Part shown: positions 45,598 to 54,068 of the stretch, one piece after another | Numbering within the stretch: position 1 is the first letter of the stretch | Layout of the letters: every line of letters starts with the position of its first letter | NCBI RefSeq assembly: GCF_029948125.1 | Contig: NZ_JASAMB010000020.1 | Coordinates: forward strand, 1-64,000 | Reading direction: 5' to 3' | DNA from: Catellatospora sp. KI3 | GTDB taxonomy: Bacteria > Actinomycetota > Actinomycetes > Mycobacteriales > Micromonosporaceae | DNA length: 64,000 bases | Notes under the pieces: model-generated | Database searches by the model: none | The model's input: only the letters and a program-made list of their open reading frames with translations | Told to the model about the DNA's origin: nothing | Translations under genes and position numbers: made by a program

Positions 45598-45981
45598 TCA
45601 TCGCGCGGGCAGCAGCCGGTCCTTGGTCACCGACAGCCGGACCGTGTCGCCGTCGACCCCCGCGACGTCACCGGCGGGGGCGTACCAGGTGTGGCGGCGC
45701 AGGCCGCCGTGGTGGATCTTCAGGTAGCCCTCGCGGAGCAGCCCCTGGGCCAGCTCGCCGGGCACGTGCGGCTCGTTCGCCTCGGGGTCGAGCACCACCC
45801 CGAGCAGGCCGTGCGGCTCGCCGCTGACCTGGCCCTCCTCGGTCACCGCCAGCGGGTCGCCCAGCTTCACGTCGACGACCTCGCCGAGGTCGGCACCGGC
45901 GCTGTCGTACACCCGCATGCCTTCCTGGACCTGCGCGATCGGACCCTGGCCCGGACCGTCCTCGATCGTCACCCCGGCCAC
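45598..45981 (-). CDS. PRC-barrel/DUF2171-like protein
   Basis: A 127-residue soluble protein with a PRC-barrel-like N-terminal strand set (VQEGMRVYDSAGADLGEVVDVKLGD) and a second part (GYLKIHHGGLRRHTWYAPAGDV) as in DUF2171-type small proteins. The biochemical role is unknown. It lies upstream of the hydrolase gene on the same strand (45-bp gap) and is divergent from the SDR-like gene at 46131. Confidence 0.7.
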   Translation of the reverse strand: MAGVTIEDGPGQGPIAQVQEGMRVYDSAGADLGEVVDVKLGDPLAVTEEGQVSGEPHGLLGVVLDPEANEPHVPGELAQGLLREGYLKIHHGGLRRHTWYAPAGDVAGVDGDTVRLSVTKDRLLPAR

Positions 45982-46130
45982 CCCCTTCCACCTGCGAGTC
46001 TGCGCGCCCTCGCGGCCCCGGTGGCCGCGATCGGCGCAAACCGGCGGCCCTGCGCGTGCCGCCGGGCGGCGCGGGCCTACCGTGATCAGGTCGGCGCCGC
46101 GGTGGCGCCGGGTGACCGGGAGGTGCGGCG

Positions 46131-46880
46131 GTGCTGCTCAAGGGCAAGAACGCGATCGTGTACGGCGCGGGCGGCGCCATCGGCGGCGCGGTGTCGCGCG
46201 CGTTCGCCGCCCAGGGCGCGACCGTGCATCTCGCGGGCCGCACCCGGGCCGGCCTCGACCGTGTGGCCGAGAAGATCCGGGGCGAGGGCGGGGCCGCCGA
46301 GCCCGCCGTCGTGGACGCCCTCGACGAGGCCGCGGTCACCGAGCACGTCGACGCGGTGGCCGAGCGCTTCGGCAGCGTCGACGTGACCATCAACCTGATC
46401 TCCCACGGCGCGGTGCACGGCAGGCCGCTCACGGAGATCAGCCTGGCCGAGTTCGAGGCGCCGGTCCGCACCGCGATCCGCAGCAACTTCCTCACCGCCC
46501 GCGCCGCCGCCCGGCACATGGCCGCCCGGGGCTCCGGCGCCATCCTGCTGTTCGGCGGCTACGGCGACCCGCTGCCCAACCTCGGCGGCATGCAGGTGGC
46601 CTTCGGCGGCCTGGAGTCGCTGCGCCGGGCGCTGGCCTGCGAGCTGGGCCCGCGCGGCGTACGGGTGATCACGCTGCAGACCGCGGGGGTGCCCGAGTCC
46701 ATCGCGGCGGGCACGCCCGGCCGCGCCGACGTCACCGCCGCGATCGAGGCCCGGACCATGCTCGGCCGGGCCGCGAGCCTGGCCGACGTCGGCAACGTGG
46801 CCGTCTTCGCCGCCTCGGACGCCGCCCGCAGCATCACCGCCACGTCGCTGAACATCACCTGCGGGGCCGTGCCCGCCTGA
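46131..46880 (+). CDS. SDR-fold protein lacking the catalytic tetrad
   Basis: A 249-residue SDR-fold protein. The cofactor motif is clear (VYGAGGAIGGAVSRAF), and INLISHG replaces NNAG. At the active site the usual Ser is Gly (LLFGGYGD), and the Tyr-x3-Lys pair appears as MQVAF (Met and Phe at the two positions). It may bind NAD(P) without standard reduction chemistry, or use another mechanism. GTG start. It converges on the membrane protein gene at 46887 with a 6-bp gap. Confidence 0.8.
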   Translation: MLLKGKNAIVYGAGGAIGGAVSRAFAAQGATVHLAGRTRAGLDRVAEKIRGEGGAAEPAVVDALDEAAVTEHVDAVAERFGSVDVTINLISHGAVHGRPLTEISLAEFEAPVRTAIRSNFLTARAAARHMAARGSGAILLFGGYGDPLPNLGGMQVAFGGLESLRRALACELGPRGVRVITLQTAGVPESIAAGTPGRADVTAAIEARTMLGRAASLADVGNVAVFAASDAARSITATSLNITCGAVPA

Positions 46881-46886
46881 GCGTGC

Positions 46887-47315
46887 TCACGAGCGGCGGT
46901 AGGTGCCCACCCAGAACAGCGAGAAGATCGCGATCACGGCCAGCGCGGTGCCGAGGACGACCAGCCCGTGGAAGTGCAGCAGGAACTCCACCCCCAGCAG
47001 CGCCGCCGCGGGCAGCACGCCGAGCCCGACCATGACGGCGAGCTGGGCGGCGCGGGCGACCCCGTGCTGCCACAGCTGCTGCCCCAGCGAGCCGGTGCCC
47101 TCGGCGCGCCAGACCGGGGCGCCTGCGGTGGTGTCGTCGGTGAACGGGTCGCCGGATCCGTTGGACTGGGCCCAGCCGACGCCGGTGCCCAGGCGACGGC
47201 CCAGGGCGGCGCGCATCCGCGCGTCCCAGCTGCGCTGGTAGCGCACCGACAGCACCAGGTAAAGGCCCAGCCAGACGATCGCGACGGCGATCTGCACGGC
47301 TACCGACAGCGTCAT
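46887..47315 (-). CDS. Small membrane protein of unknown function
   Basis: A 142-residue protein with an N-terminal helix (AVQIAVAIVWLGLYLVL), a polar middle (about residues 25-85) and two further hydrophobic helices (AQLAVMVGLGVLPAAALLGV and LVVLGTALAVIAIFSLFWV). The middle is probably cytoplasmic. No family is recognised. It diverges from the RibD-like gene over about 130 bp, which contain CCGGA-ATTG-TCCGG (47409-47422) as a possible operator. Confidence 0.65.
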   Translation of the reverse strand: MTLSVAVQIAVAIVWLGLYLVLSVRYQRSWDARMRAALGRRLGTGVGWAQSNGSGDPFTDDTTAGAPVWRAEGTGSLGQQLWQHGVARAAQLAVMVGLGVLPAAALLGVEFLLHFHGLVVLGTALAVIAIFSLFWVGTYRRS

Positions 47316-47443
47316 GGCGCGACAGCTTACGTTCTCCCGCCTGGCCTGTCGACGGGCTCAGTCCAGCCGTCGTCGGCCATCCTGGTGGTGTGTCGCGGCT
47401 CCGGCGGTCCGGAATTGTCCGGGCGGCCTCGTACCCTGTGCGG

Positions 47444-47983
47444 ATGCGATCACTTCGGTACTCCATCAATATCACCTTGGACGGATGCTGCGACCATCGC
47501 GCCGGTATCGCCGACGAGGAGCTGCACCGCCACCACGCCGCGAACCTCAGCCGGGCCGACGCGCTCCTGCTCGGCCGGGTGACCTACGAGATGATGGAGG
47601 CCGCGTGGCGGCCGCGGGCGGCCGAGCCCGACCAGGCGGACCCGTTTGCGCGGACGATCGACGCGGCGAAGAAGTACGTCGTGTCGAGCACCCTGCAGCA
47701 GGTCGACTGGAACGCCGAACTCCTGCGCGGGGACCTGGGCGAGGCCGTTTCCCGGCTCAAGCAGGAGCCGGGCGGGGAAGTGCTGGTGGGCGGCGTGCGG
47801 CTGCCGTTGGCGCTGGCGGAGCTGGGCCTGATCGACGAGTATGAGTTCGTGGTGATACCCCGGATCGCCGGACACGGGCCGACGCTGTTCGCGGGGCTGT
47901 CGAAGTACGTCGACCTGAAGCTCGTGGGCCGGCAGGAGTTGGACTCGGGGGCCGTGGTGCTGCGGTACGAACCCAAGAGGTAG
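47444..47983 (+). CDS. RibD C-terminal/dihydrofolate-reductase-family protein
   Basis: A 179-residue protein of the small DHFR-like reductases. It begins LRYSINITLDGCCDH, has LLLGRVTYEMMEAAW (NADPH region) and VLVGGVRLPLALAELGLIDEY, and ends with strand-rich sequence. Members use NADPH; the substrate is usually unknown. ATG 47444 matches the family N-terminus. Single gene. Confidence 0.87.
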   Translation: MRSLRYSINITLDGCCDHRAGIADEELHRHHAANLSRADALLLGRVTYEMMEAAWRPRAAEPDQADPFARTIDAAKKYVVSSTLQQVDWNAELLRGDLGEAVSRLKQEPGGEVLVGGVRLPLALAELGLIDEYEFVVIPRIAGHGPTLFAGLSKYVDLKLVGRQELDSGAVVLRYEPKR

Positions 47984-48102
47984 CCATCGGGACGCCGCCG
48001 GAGGCGAGCGGACACTGGCGGCGAAACTGCGGGAAACCTTCAGCCGGCGTTCAGCATCCGTGAGGCATGCTTGGCCGTAGGCCACTGCACGCGAGGAGCG
48101 CG

Positions 48103-49281
48103 ATGTCCGCCACCGAAACCGTCACCGTACGCCCGGCGCGCCGCGTCGGCCGTCCGCTGGTCTTCTTCTCCGTCCTGGTCGTGGTGCTGGGCCTGCTGTT
48201 CGGCGTGCCCTGGTGGACGCTGCTGCACTCGGCCGCGCACTGGCCGGCCCTGGTCGGGGCGGCCGGGTCGGTGCTGTTCGGCGCCGCGCTGCTGTCGTTC
48301 CCCGCGCTGATGTTCTACGGCCACGGCCGCCGCGTCGACTGGGCCGCCCGCATCGCCGACACCATGCTCGGCGTCGTCTGGGTGCTGTTCGTGTGGTCGG
48401 TCTTCGGCAACGTGCTGCGGCTCGGCCTGACCGCGGCAGGCGTCGCCGACCCGGTCCGCTCCCGCCTCGTCGCCGCGTTCACGCTGCTGGTCAGCGCCGT
48501 CCTGATCGCCTGGGGGTATGTCGAGGCGATGCGGGTGCCGAGGGTCCGCCGCGTCGAGGTGGTGCTGCCGCGCCTGGGCCGCGAACTGGACGGGCTGAAG
48601 GTCGCGCTGCTGACCGACACCCACTACGGGCCGATCGACCGGGAGCGCTGGTCCAAGGGCGTCACCGAGGTCGTCAACAGCCTGGACGCCGACATCGTCT
48701 GCCACACCGGCGACATCGCCGACGGCTCGGTCGACCAGCGCCGGGCCCAGGCCGCGCCGCTGGGCGACATCCGCGCCCGCGACGCCCGGGTGTACGTCAC
48801 CGGCAACCACGAGTACATGGGCGACGCGCAGAACTGGCTGGACCACATGACGGAGCTGGGCTGGGAGTCGCTGCACAACCGGCACGTGCTGGTGCGCCGG
48901 GGTGGGGACACGCTGGTGGTGGCGGGCGTCGACGACCGTACCGCCAAGTCCTCGGGCCGACCCGGGCACCAGGCCGACCTGGCCGCGGCGCTGGCGGGCA
49001 CCGACGGCGACCTGCCGGTGCTGCTGCTGGCCCACCAGCCGCAGCAGATCGGGGCGGCGGTGGCCGCGGGGGTGGACCTGCAGATCTCCGGGCACACCCA
49101 CGGCGGCCAGATCTGGCCGTTCCACTACCTGGTACGCGTCGACCAGCCCGCGGTGCAGGGCCTGACCCGGCACAGCGCGCAGACCCAGCTCTACACCAGC
49201 CGCGGCACCGGTTTCTGGGGTCCGCCGCTGCGCGTGTTCGCCCCCAGCGAGATCACTCTGCTCACACTGCGCGCGGCTTAG
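48103..49281 (+). CDS. Membrane-bound metallophosphoesterase
   Basis: A 392-residue protein. Four hydrophobic helices fill the first 140 residues. The calcineurin-like phosphoesterase domain follows with all metal motifs: LLTDTHYG, HTGDIADG, VTGNHEYMG, LAHQP and ISGHTHGGQ. Homologues of this layout (YaeI-like) hydrolyse phosphodiesters or pyrophosphates near the membrane. ATG 48103 has GAGGAG 4-5 nt upstream. Natural substrate unknown. Confidence 0.9.
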   Translation: MSATETVTVRPARRVGRPLVFFSVLVVVLGLLFGVPWWTLLHSAAHWPALVGAAGSVLFGAALLSFPALMFYGHGRRVDWAARIADTMLGVVWVLFVWSVFGNVLRLGLTAAGVADPVRSRLVAAFTLLVSAVLIAWGYVEAMRVPRVRRVEVVLPRLGRELDGLKVALLTDTHYGPIDRERWSKGVTEVVNSLDADIVCHTGDIADGSVDQRRAQAAPLGDIRARDARVYVTGNHEYMGDAQNWLDHMTELGWESLHNRHVLVRRGGDTLVVAGVDDRTAKSSGRPGHQADLAAALAGTDGDLPVLLLAHQPQQIGAAVAAGVDLQISGHTHGGQIWPFHYLVRVDQPAVQGLTRHSAQTQLYTSRGTGFWGPPLRVFAPSEITLLTLRAA

Positions 49282-49320
49282 GTCTGGCCGTGACGAGCGT
49301 CGCGTTGCGACGATGGGTAC

Positions 49321-50133
49321 ATGAGTCAATGGACCCTGGCGGGGGTGGCGACGGCGGTCGCGGCGGCCGTGTTCGTGGTGCTCGGCTTCCTGTGGTGGCT
49401 GCGTGACCGGGTGGACCGCAGGGCCGGTGCGGCCGTCGACGTGGCCGCGATCGATCCGTACTACGCCGTCGTCCGGGGGAACGCCTGGTACCGCGCCGAC
49501 GGCGACGTGAACGAGGCGGTGGCCGCCGCCCTGCTGGGGGCGGGGCTGATCGAGATCAGTCCGGAGGGCCTGGTCACGGCGACGGCGGCGCGGGACGTTC
49601 CGGCGCACCCGGTCGAGGCGGCGGCGCTGGAGTTCCTGCGCGGCCACGACGGCCCGGCGGGGTTGAAGGAGCTCACCTGGGACGCCGACCAGCGTCGCCG
49701 GCGCGAGGAGTTCCGGCGTGAGCAGGACGCCCGGTACCCCGGGCTGGCCCGCGACGAGAACGACGTGCTGCAGCTCGCCGCCTACGGGACCGCGGTGCTG
49801 CTGGCCGCCTTCTTCGCCGTCCAGGTGACCTTCCTGCGCGACGGCGGCCCCACCGGCCTGGGCGACCTCGTCGGCCGGTCACTGGTGCTGCTGCTGCTCG
49901 GCCTGGTCTTCACCCTGCTGCTGGTGCTGTTCACCGGGATCTCGTGGCCGGTGCGGCGCGATCCGCTGCACGACCTGTGCGCGGGCCTGCTGCCGCATCC
50001 GGCGGTACGGGCGCTCGATCCGCGACAGCGCGAGCTCCTGCGCGCCGGTACGGCGTACCGGTTCCCGTTCGAGATCGAGCACGAGGAGCGGGAGCGCAAC
50101 CGGTACACCAGCGACACCGACGGGGCTTTCTAG
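49321..50133 (+). CDS. Membrane protein of unknown function (TIGR04222-like layout)
   Basis: A 270-residue protein: N-terminal helix (about 8-27), a cytoplasmic part with a winged-helix-like patch (EAVAAALLGAGLIEISPEGL), then two helices (about residues 160-205) and a charged tail. The layout resembles TIGR04222-type actinobacterial proteins, but I cannot see the Gly/Cys-rich tail usual there. Its TAG overlaps the stop of the convergent VOC gene. Confidence 0.6.
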   Translation: MSQWTLAGVATAVAAAVFVVLGFLWWLRDRVDRRAGAAVDVAAIDPYYAVVRGNAWYRADGDVNEAVAAALLGAGLIEISPEGLVTATAARDVPAHPVEAAALEFLRGHDGPAGLKELTWDADQRRRREEFRREQDARYPGLARDENDVLQLAAYGTAVLLAAFFAVQVTFLRDGGPTGLGDLVGRSLVLLLLGLVFTLLLVLFTGISWPVRRDPLHDLCAGLLPHPAVRALDPRQRELLRAGTAYRFPFEIEHEERERNRYTSDTDGAF

Positions 50134-50840
50134 TCCCAGCAGAGGCAGAACGGCTTGCCCGCCGGATCGGTGTAGACGCGCCAGTTCTCTCCGGCGATGA
50201 ACAGGGAGGTCGCGCCGAGCTCCAGCACCGCGGCCTCGGCCGCGTCGACGTCGTCGACCGTGACGTCGAGGTGGAACTGCTGCGGGTGCGCGGGGTCGGG
50301 CCAGCGGGGCGCCTGGTAGTCGGCGACCTGCTGGAACATCAGCGGCTGGGCGCCGTCCTCGCCGATCATCGCCATGCCGTCGCCCTCGTAGGTGACGGGC
50401 TTGCCGAGCAGTTCGGCGTAGAAGGCGCTCAGCTGCTTGGCGTCGGGGCAGTCGAGCATCACGCCCGCGAGCGCGGGCTGCGGCTGCTCGGCGGACAGGC
50501 ACAGGTCGAACGGGTGCCCGGCGGGGTCGGCCAGGGTGTACCAGGTCTCGTTGCGGCGCAGCAGCCGCGCGCCCAGCTCGACTGCCCGCGCTGAGGCGGC
50601 GTCGAGGTCGGGCACGCGCAGGTCGAGGTGCGCCTGCTGCGGATGTGCGGGGTCAGGCCACTGCGGCGGCACGTGGTCGGGGCTGAGCTGGAAGCCGAGG
50701 CGCCAGCCGTCGCCGGTCCCCACGACGACCCAGTCGTCGTCGGCGTACCGCTGGGTCCAGCCGCACAGCTCGGTGTAGAACGCGGCGAGCCGCTTGATGT
50801 CGGGTGCGTCGAGCACCACTCCGCGCAACGTGCCGATCAT
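50130..50840 (-). CDS. Two-domain VOC (glyoxalase-like) protein
   Basis: A 236-residue fusion of two vicinal-oxygen-chelate domains of about 115 residues each. Both contain a WPDPAHPQQ-x-HLD motif (about residues 62 and 185) and a C-terminal FDLCLS/FCLCWD strand with Cys. Each domain has the AFYTEL/AFYAEL helix. Such proteins act in resistance, isomerisation or small-molecule binding. ATG 50840 has GGGAG 6 nt upstream. Confidence 0.87.
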   Translation of the reverse strand: MIGTLRGVVLDAPDIKRLAAFYTELCGWTQRYADDDWVVVGTGDGWRLGFQLSPDHVPPQWPDPAHPQQAHLDLRVPDLDAASARAVELGARLLRRNETWYTLADPAGHPFDLCLSAEQPQPALAGVMLDCPDAKQLSAFYAELLGKPVTYEGDGMAMIGEDGAQPLMFQQVADYQAPRWPDPAHPQQFHLDVTVDDVDAAEAAVLELGATSLFIAGENWRVYTDPAGKPFCLCWD

Positions 50841-50886
50841 CGGCATCTCCCTTCGCCACCGCCCATCATGCCCGCCGGGCGGTGGC

Positions 50887-50923
50887 GGTGGTGCCGCGCC
50901 GCCCTGATCGGCGCGGCACCACC
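50887..50923 (-). terminator. Strong terminator-like hairpin
   Basis: A perfect 15-bp stem (GGTGGTGCCGCGCCG and complement) with a 7-nt loop, upstream of the VOC gene and downstream of the chitinase gene. Together with 50927-50991 it separates the two minus-strand genes. Confidence 0.75.
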
Positions 50924-50926
50924 ATT

Positions 50927-50991
50927 CCGTCGATCATGAAGTTATGGCGGCGACACGCCGTCGAGCCGTGCCATAGGTTCATGATCGACGG
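50927..50991. repeat. Palindromic repeat family D, full copy
   Basis: Arms 50927-50948 and 50970-50991 (outer CCGTCGATCATGAA, inner TATGGC) pair at 20 of 22 positions. Its right part recurs at 7381-7420. It lies 16 bp after the chitinase stop and may end that transcript. Confidence 0.78.
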
Positions 50992-51007
50992 GGTTCAGGG
51001 GTCCCGG

Positions 51008-52420
51008 TCAGGGGAGGATCCATTTCTGGTTGGCCTGGGTGTTGCAGGACCAGATCTGGAGGCGGGTGCCGTCTGCCGAGGACTGGCCGGTGGCGTCGAG
51101 GCACTTGCCGGACTTGGGGTTGGTGAGGCGCTGGGTGGAGGAGTTGTAGGTCCACTGCTGGTTGGCGTTGCTCGCCGTGCAGTCCCAGATCTGGATCTTC
51201 GTGCCGTCGGCGGTGGCGCCGCCGGTGACGTCCAGGCACTTGCCCAGGGCGCGGATGGTGCCGTCGGTGCCGACGGTCCAGGTCTGCGCGGTGGTGCCGT
51301 TGCAGGTGTACAGCTGCACGGCGGTGCCGTTGGCCGAGCTGGCCGCGGCCACGTCGACGCACTTGCCGCCGATGCCGGTGATCCGGCCGGTGCGGCCGCC
51401 GCCGGGCGGCGGGCTCGACGGCGGCTGGCTGCCGCCCATGACCGTGTCGTAGATCGCGCTGACCAGCGAGGTCGAGCCGGTGGTGTCCTGCGACAGCTCC
51501 CAGTTCATGATGCCGCCCGCGTTGGCCATGGCCCACTGGGTCTTGGCCTTGATCGTCGGGATGCCGTTGTAGCACTCCTGCGACCCGTTGACCGTGACGC
51601 AGTCGCGGTTGGCGTTGGCCGGGTCCATGGCCACCAGCTGCGAGTACGTGTAGTAGGTCGGGCGGCTGTAGAACGGCACGCCCAGCACCGCCTTGCTCGC
51701 GGGCAGGCCGCGGCCCTTCCAGAAGTTGACCGCGTTGATGGACCAGTTGTAGTTGGCGTGCGGGCTGCCGCCGTCGTAGGCCATGATGTTCAGCCAGTCG
51801 ACGTAGCCGAAGACCGAGGTGGGCACGCCGTTGGCGGTGTTGCCCTCGGAGACGACGGCCGCGGTCAGCAGCTTGCCGTTGTTGTGCAGGGTGGTCGACA
51901 GCTGCTGCATCAGCAGGGCGTAGTTGCTGCCGGAGGTGCCCGGGTCCGGGTACTCCCAGTCGATGTCGACGCCGTCGAGGCCGTACTGGTTGACCAGGCC
52001 CATCACGCTGTTGACGAACGTGGTGCGCCCGCCGCTGCTGGCGGCCAGGCTCTCGAACCCGGAGTCGTTGCCGTCGTTCCAGCCGCCGACGGCGATGGAG
52101 ACCTTGACGCCGTTGGCGTGGGCCGAGGACACCAGCGACGACAGCTTCGACGGGTTGTCGAGCGCCTGCAGGGTGCCGTTGCTGTTGGGCAGGGCGAACG
52201 CGTAGTTGATGTGGGTGAGCTTGCTGAACTGGATGCTGCCCACACTGCCCGCCCAGGAGGGCATGTAGCCGACGCTCTTGAAGTTGTTCGGGAGCACGAC
52301 GGCGTTGGCGCTGGTGGCCGGGAGCAGTGCGGCGGTGGCGCCGGCGGCGGCGGTCACCAGGGCGACAGCGGCGGCGGCCCAGCGGCCGCGACGTACCCGC
52401 TGTTGGGACGATTCGGACAT
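51008..52420 (-). CDS. Secreted chitinase: GH18 plus C-terminal ricin-type (CBM13) domain
   Basis: A 470-residue secreted enzyme. The signal peptide spans about residues 1-40 (RRGRWAAAAVALVTAAAG, ending SANA). The GH18 catalytic domain (about 43-325) has VSIAVGGWND and the catalytic DGVDIDWEYP, plus LNIMAYDGG. After a Ser/Pro/Gly linker come three QxW-type ricin repeats (GKCVDVAAAS, GKCLDVTGGA, GKCLDATGQS) that should bind chitin or other glycans. The -10 box of its promoter overlaps a perfect palindrome (52495-52507). Ends near the family D repeat. Confidence 0.95.
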   Translation of the reverse strand: MSESSQQRVRRGRWAAAAVALVTAAAGATAALLPATSANAVVLPNNFKSVGYMPSWAGSVGSIQFSKLTHINYAFALPNSNGTLQALDNPSKLSSLVSSAHANGVKVSIAVGGWNDGNDSGFESLAASSGGRTTFVNSVMGLVNQYGLDGVDIDWEYPDPGTSGSNYALLMQQLSTTLHNNGKLLTAAVVSEGNTANGVPTSVFGYVDWLNIMAYDGGSPHANYNWSINAVNFWKGRGLPASKAVLGVPFYSRPTYYTYSQLVAMDPANANRDCVTVNGSQECYNGIPTIKAKTQWAMANAGGIMNWELSQDTTGSTSLVSAIYDTVMGGSQPPSSPPPGGGRTGRITGIGGKCVDVAAASSANGTAVQLYTCNGTTAQTWTVGTDGTIRALGKCLDVTGGATADGTKIQIWDCTASNANQQWTYNSSTQRLTNPKSGKCLDATGQSSADGTRLQIWSCNTQANQKWILP

Positions 52421-52494
52421 GTCTGTCCCCTTCGGAGATCCGGTCGGGAAAGGTTGTCCGGGATGAGGAAGCGGCTCGTCCCGAGCTTCGCAGC

Positions 52495-52523
52495 AGTTTA
52501 GTAAACTTAACTATCTAATGCAA
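52495..52523 (-). promoter_or_regulatory. Chitinase promoter with operator-like palindrome
   Basis: Minus strand TTGCAT (52518-52523), a 17-nt spacer, and TAAACT (52495-52500). The palindrome AGTTTA-G-TAAACT (52495-52507) covers the -10 box, so a repressor here would block polymerase. It does not match the known DasR box; the regulator is unknown. Confidence 0.65.
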
Positions 52524-52623
52524 CCGAAGTGTTATCCGATGTGGATCGAGCTGTTTCGAGAGTCGTGCCCCCGGCCGGTGCCCGAGCCATAGGCTTGGGC
52601 TCTGCCCAGGGAGGGAAAGAACA

Positions 52624-54000
52624 ATGGCGTTCGGTCCGTCACTCACCGAGCTGTACCTGCACCGCATCCGCGCGGGCGGCTTCACCGCCGCCGAGCTGCT
52701 GCCGCCGACGCGGGTGCCGCCCGTGATCGAGTCGTTCTACCGGCACCGGTGCCTGGCCCGGCCGCTCTTCTTCGACCACGACGAGCACACCCGCCTCGTA
52801 GGCGACCTGGCCGCCGTGCACGAGGCGCTGGTCCGGCTGCCGGACCTGCTGTTCGGCGGGGACCTCGCCGCGTTCGCGCGGGCCGTGGGCCTGTCGCCGG
52901 ATGAGACCGAGCTGGTGGTACGGACCCAGGCCGGCCACCCCGTCACCCGCTACGGCCGCGCCGACGTCTACGCCGACGACACCGGCCCGAAGCTGCTGGA
53001 GTACAACGTCGGCTCCACCGTCGGGCTGGTCGAGGCCGGGCTGCTCAACGAGGCGCTGCTCGCGCATCCGGTGCTCGCCTCGTTCGCCGCCGAGCACGGC
53101 CTGGGCTACCCCGACATGGTGGGGGAGTGCCTGGCCAGCATGCGCCTGGAGGTCGGCCTGCCGCCCGACAGCACCCCGACCGTGGCCATGGTGTTCCTGC
53201 CCGCGGACCTGCCCGACAACGAGGAGCCGCTGCGCCGCTGCGCCGACCTGCACCGCCGCCACTACGGCGTGGACAGCGTCCCCGTGCACGTCGGGCAGCT
53301 GGACTACCGCGACGGGCGGGTGTGGGCGCAGGGCCGCCCGGTGGACGTGGTCTACCGGTGCTTCCTGCTCCAGCAGGCGGCCACCCGGGCCGGGCGGGAG
53401 CTGGTGGAGCCTTTGCTGGCCGCGGTCGAACGCGGTGAGGTGCTCATGTTCACCCCGCCGGGCTGCCAGGTGTTCAGCTCCAAGGCCGCGCTCGCGCTGC
53501 TGTCCCAGCACGCCGGGCTGTTCGAACCCGGGCTGCGCGAACGGCTGCGCCGCTTCGTGCCGTGGACCCGGATCTGCCGCCCCGGCGACGTCGAGCTCGA
53601 CACCGGCATGCTGGCCGACCTGCGCGAACACGCGATCGAGCAGCGCGCGGAGCTGACCCTCAAACCGGCCTTCCGGCACGGCGGCAGCGGCGTGCTGCCA
53701 GGCTGGCAGACACTGCCGCCGCAGTGGGCGGCCCAGCTCGACGAGGCGCTGGCGCAGGGCGGCTGGGTGCTGCAGCGCCGCGTCCACCCGCAGCCCCAGC
53801 TGGTGCCCGCGCCCGACGGGACGCTCACGCCGTACACGATGAATCTCGGAGTGTTCTCGATGCCCGCCGCCCCGGCCGGCTACGGCGGCACCGCGCTGCG
53901 GGCCGCGCCGGTCGCCCGCGACGTGGCCGTGCTCGGCATCTACACCGACCCGTCGGTGCTGCTCGGCTGCGCCATGCACCAGCTCGCGCCGGCCCAGTGA
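52624..54000 (+). CDS. ATP-grasp-like protein of unknown substrate
   Basis: A 458-residue soluble protein. LLEYNVGSTVG (about residue 125) resembles the conserved Asn region of circularly permuted ATP-grasp enzymes. ELTLKPAFRHGGSGV (about 345) looks like the ATP-binding Lys and Gly-rich loop. GWVLQRRVHPQPQ and MNLGVFSM, later GYGGTALRAAP, fit the following strands. This points to an ATP-dependent ligase forming an amide or ester bond, but the family is not certain. It is divergent from the chitinase gene and 68 bp upstream of an oxidoreductase gene. No peptide precursor was seen. Confidence 0.65.
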   Translation: MAFGPSLTELYLHRIRAGGFTAAELLPPTRVPPVIESFYRHRCLARPLFFDHDEHTRLVGDLAAVHEALVRLPDLLFGGDLAAFARAVGLSPDETELVVRTQAGHPVTRYGRADVYADDTGPKLLEYNVGSTVGLVEAGLLNEALLAHPVLASFAAEHGLGYPDMVGECLASMRLEVGLPPDSTPTVAMVFLPADLPDNEEPLRRCADLHRRHYGVDSVPVHVGQLDYRDGRVWAQGRPVDVVYRCFLLQQAATRAGRELVEPLLAAVERGEVLMFTPPGCQVFSSKAALALLSQHAGLFEPGLRERLRRFVPWTRICRPGDVELDTGMLADLREHAIEQRAELTLKPAFRHGGSGVLPGWQTLPPQWAAQLDEALAQGGWVLQRRVHPQPQLVPAPDGTLTPYTMNLGVFSMPAAPAGYGGTALRAAPVARDVAVLGIYTDPSVLLGCAMHQLAPAQ

Positions 54001-54068
54001 CCTGCGCCGCCGCCCCGCGTTGACCATGACGGCGACCGGGGCGGCCCGGTGCGGGCGAGAGGCGGAGC

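Noticed and set aside
52421-52623. A DasR box before the chitinase gene
   Set aside because: I found no match to the known DasR consensus; the only symmetric site is AGTTTA-G-TAAACT.
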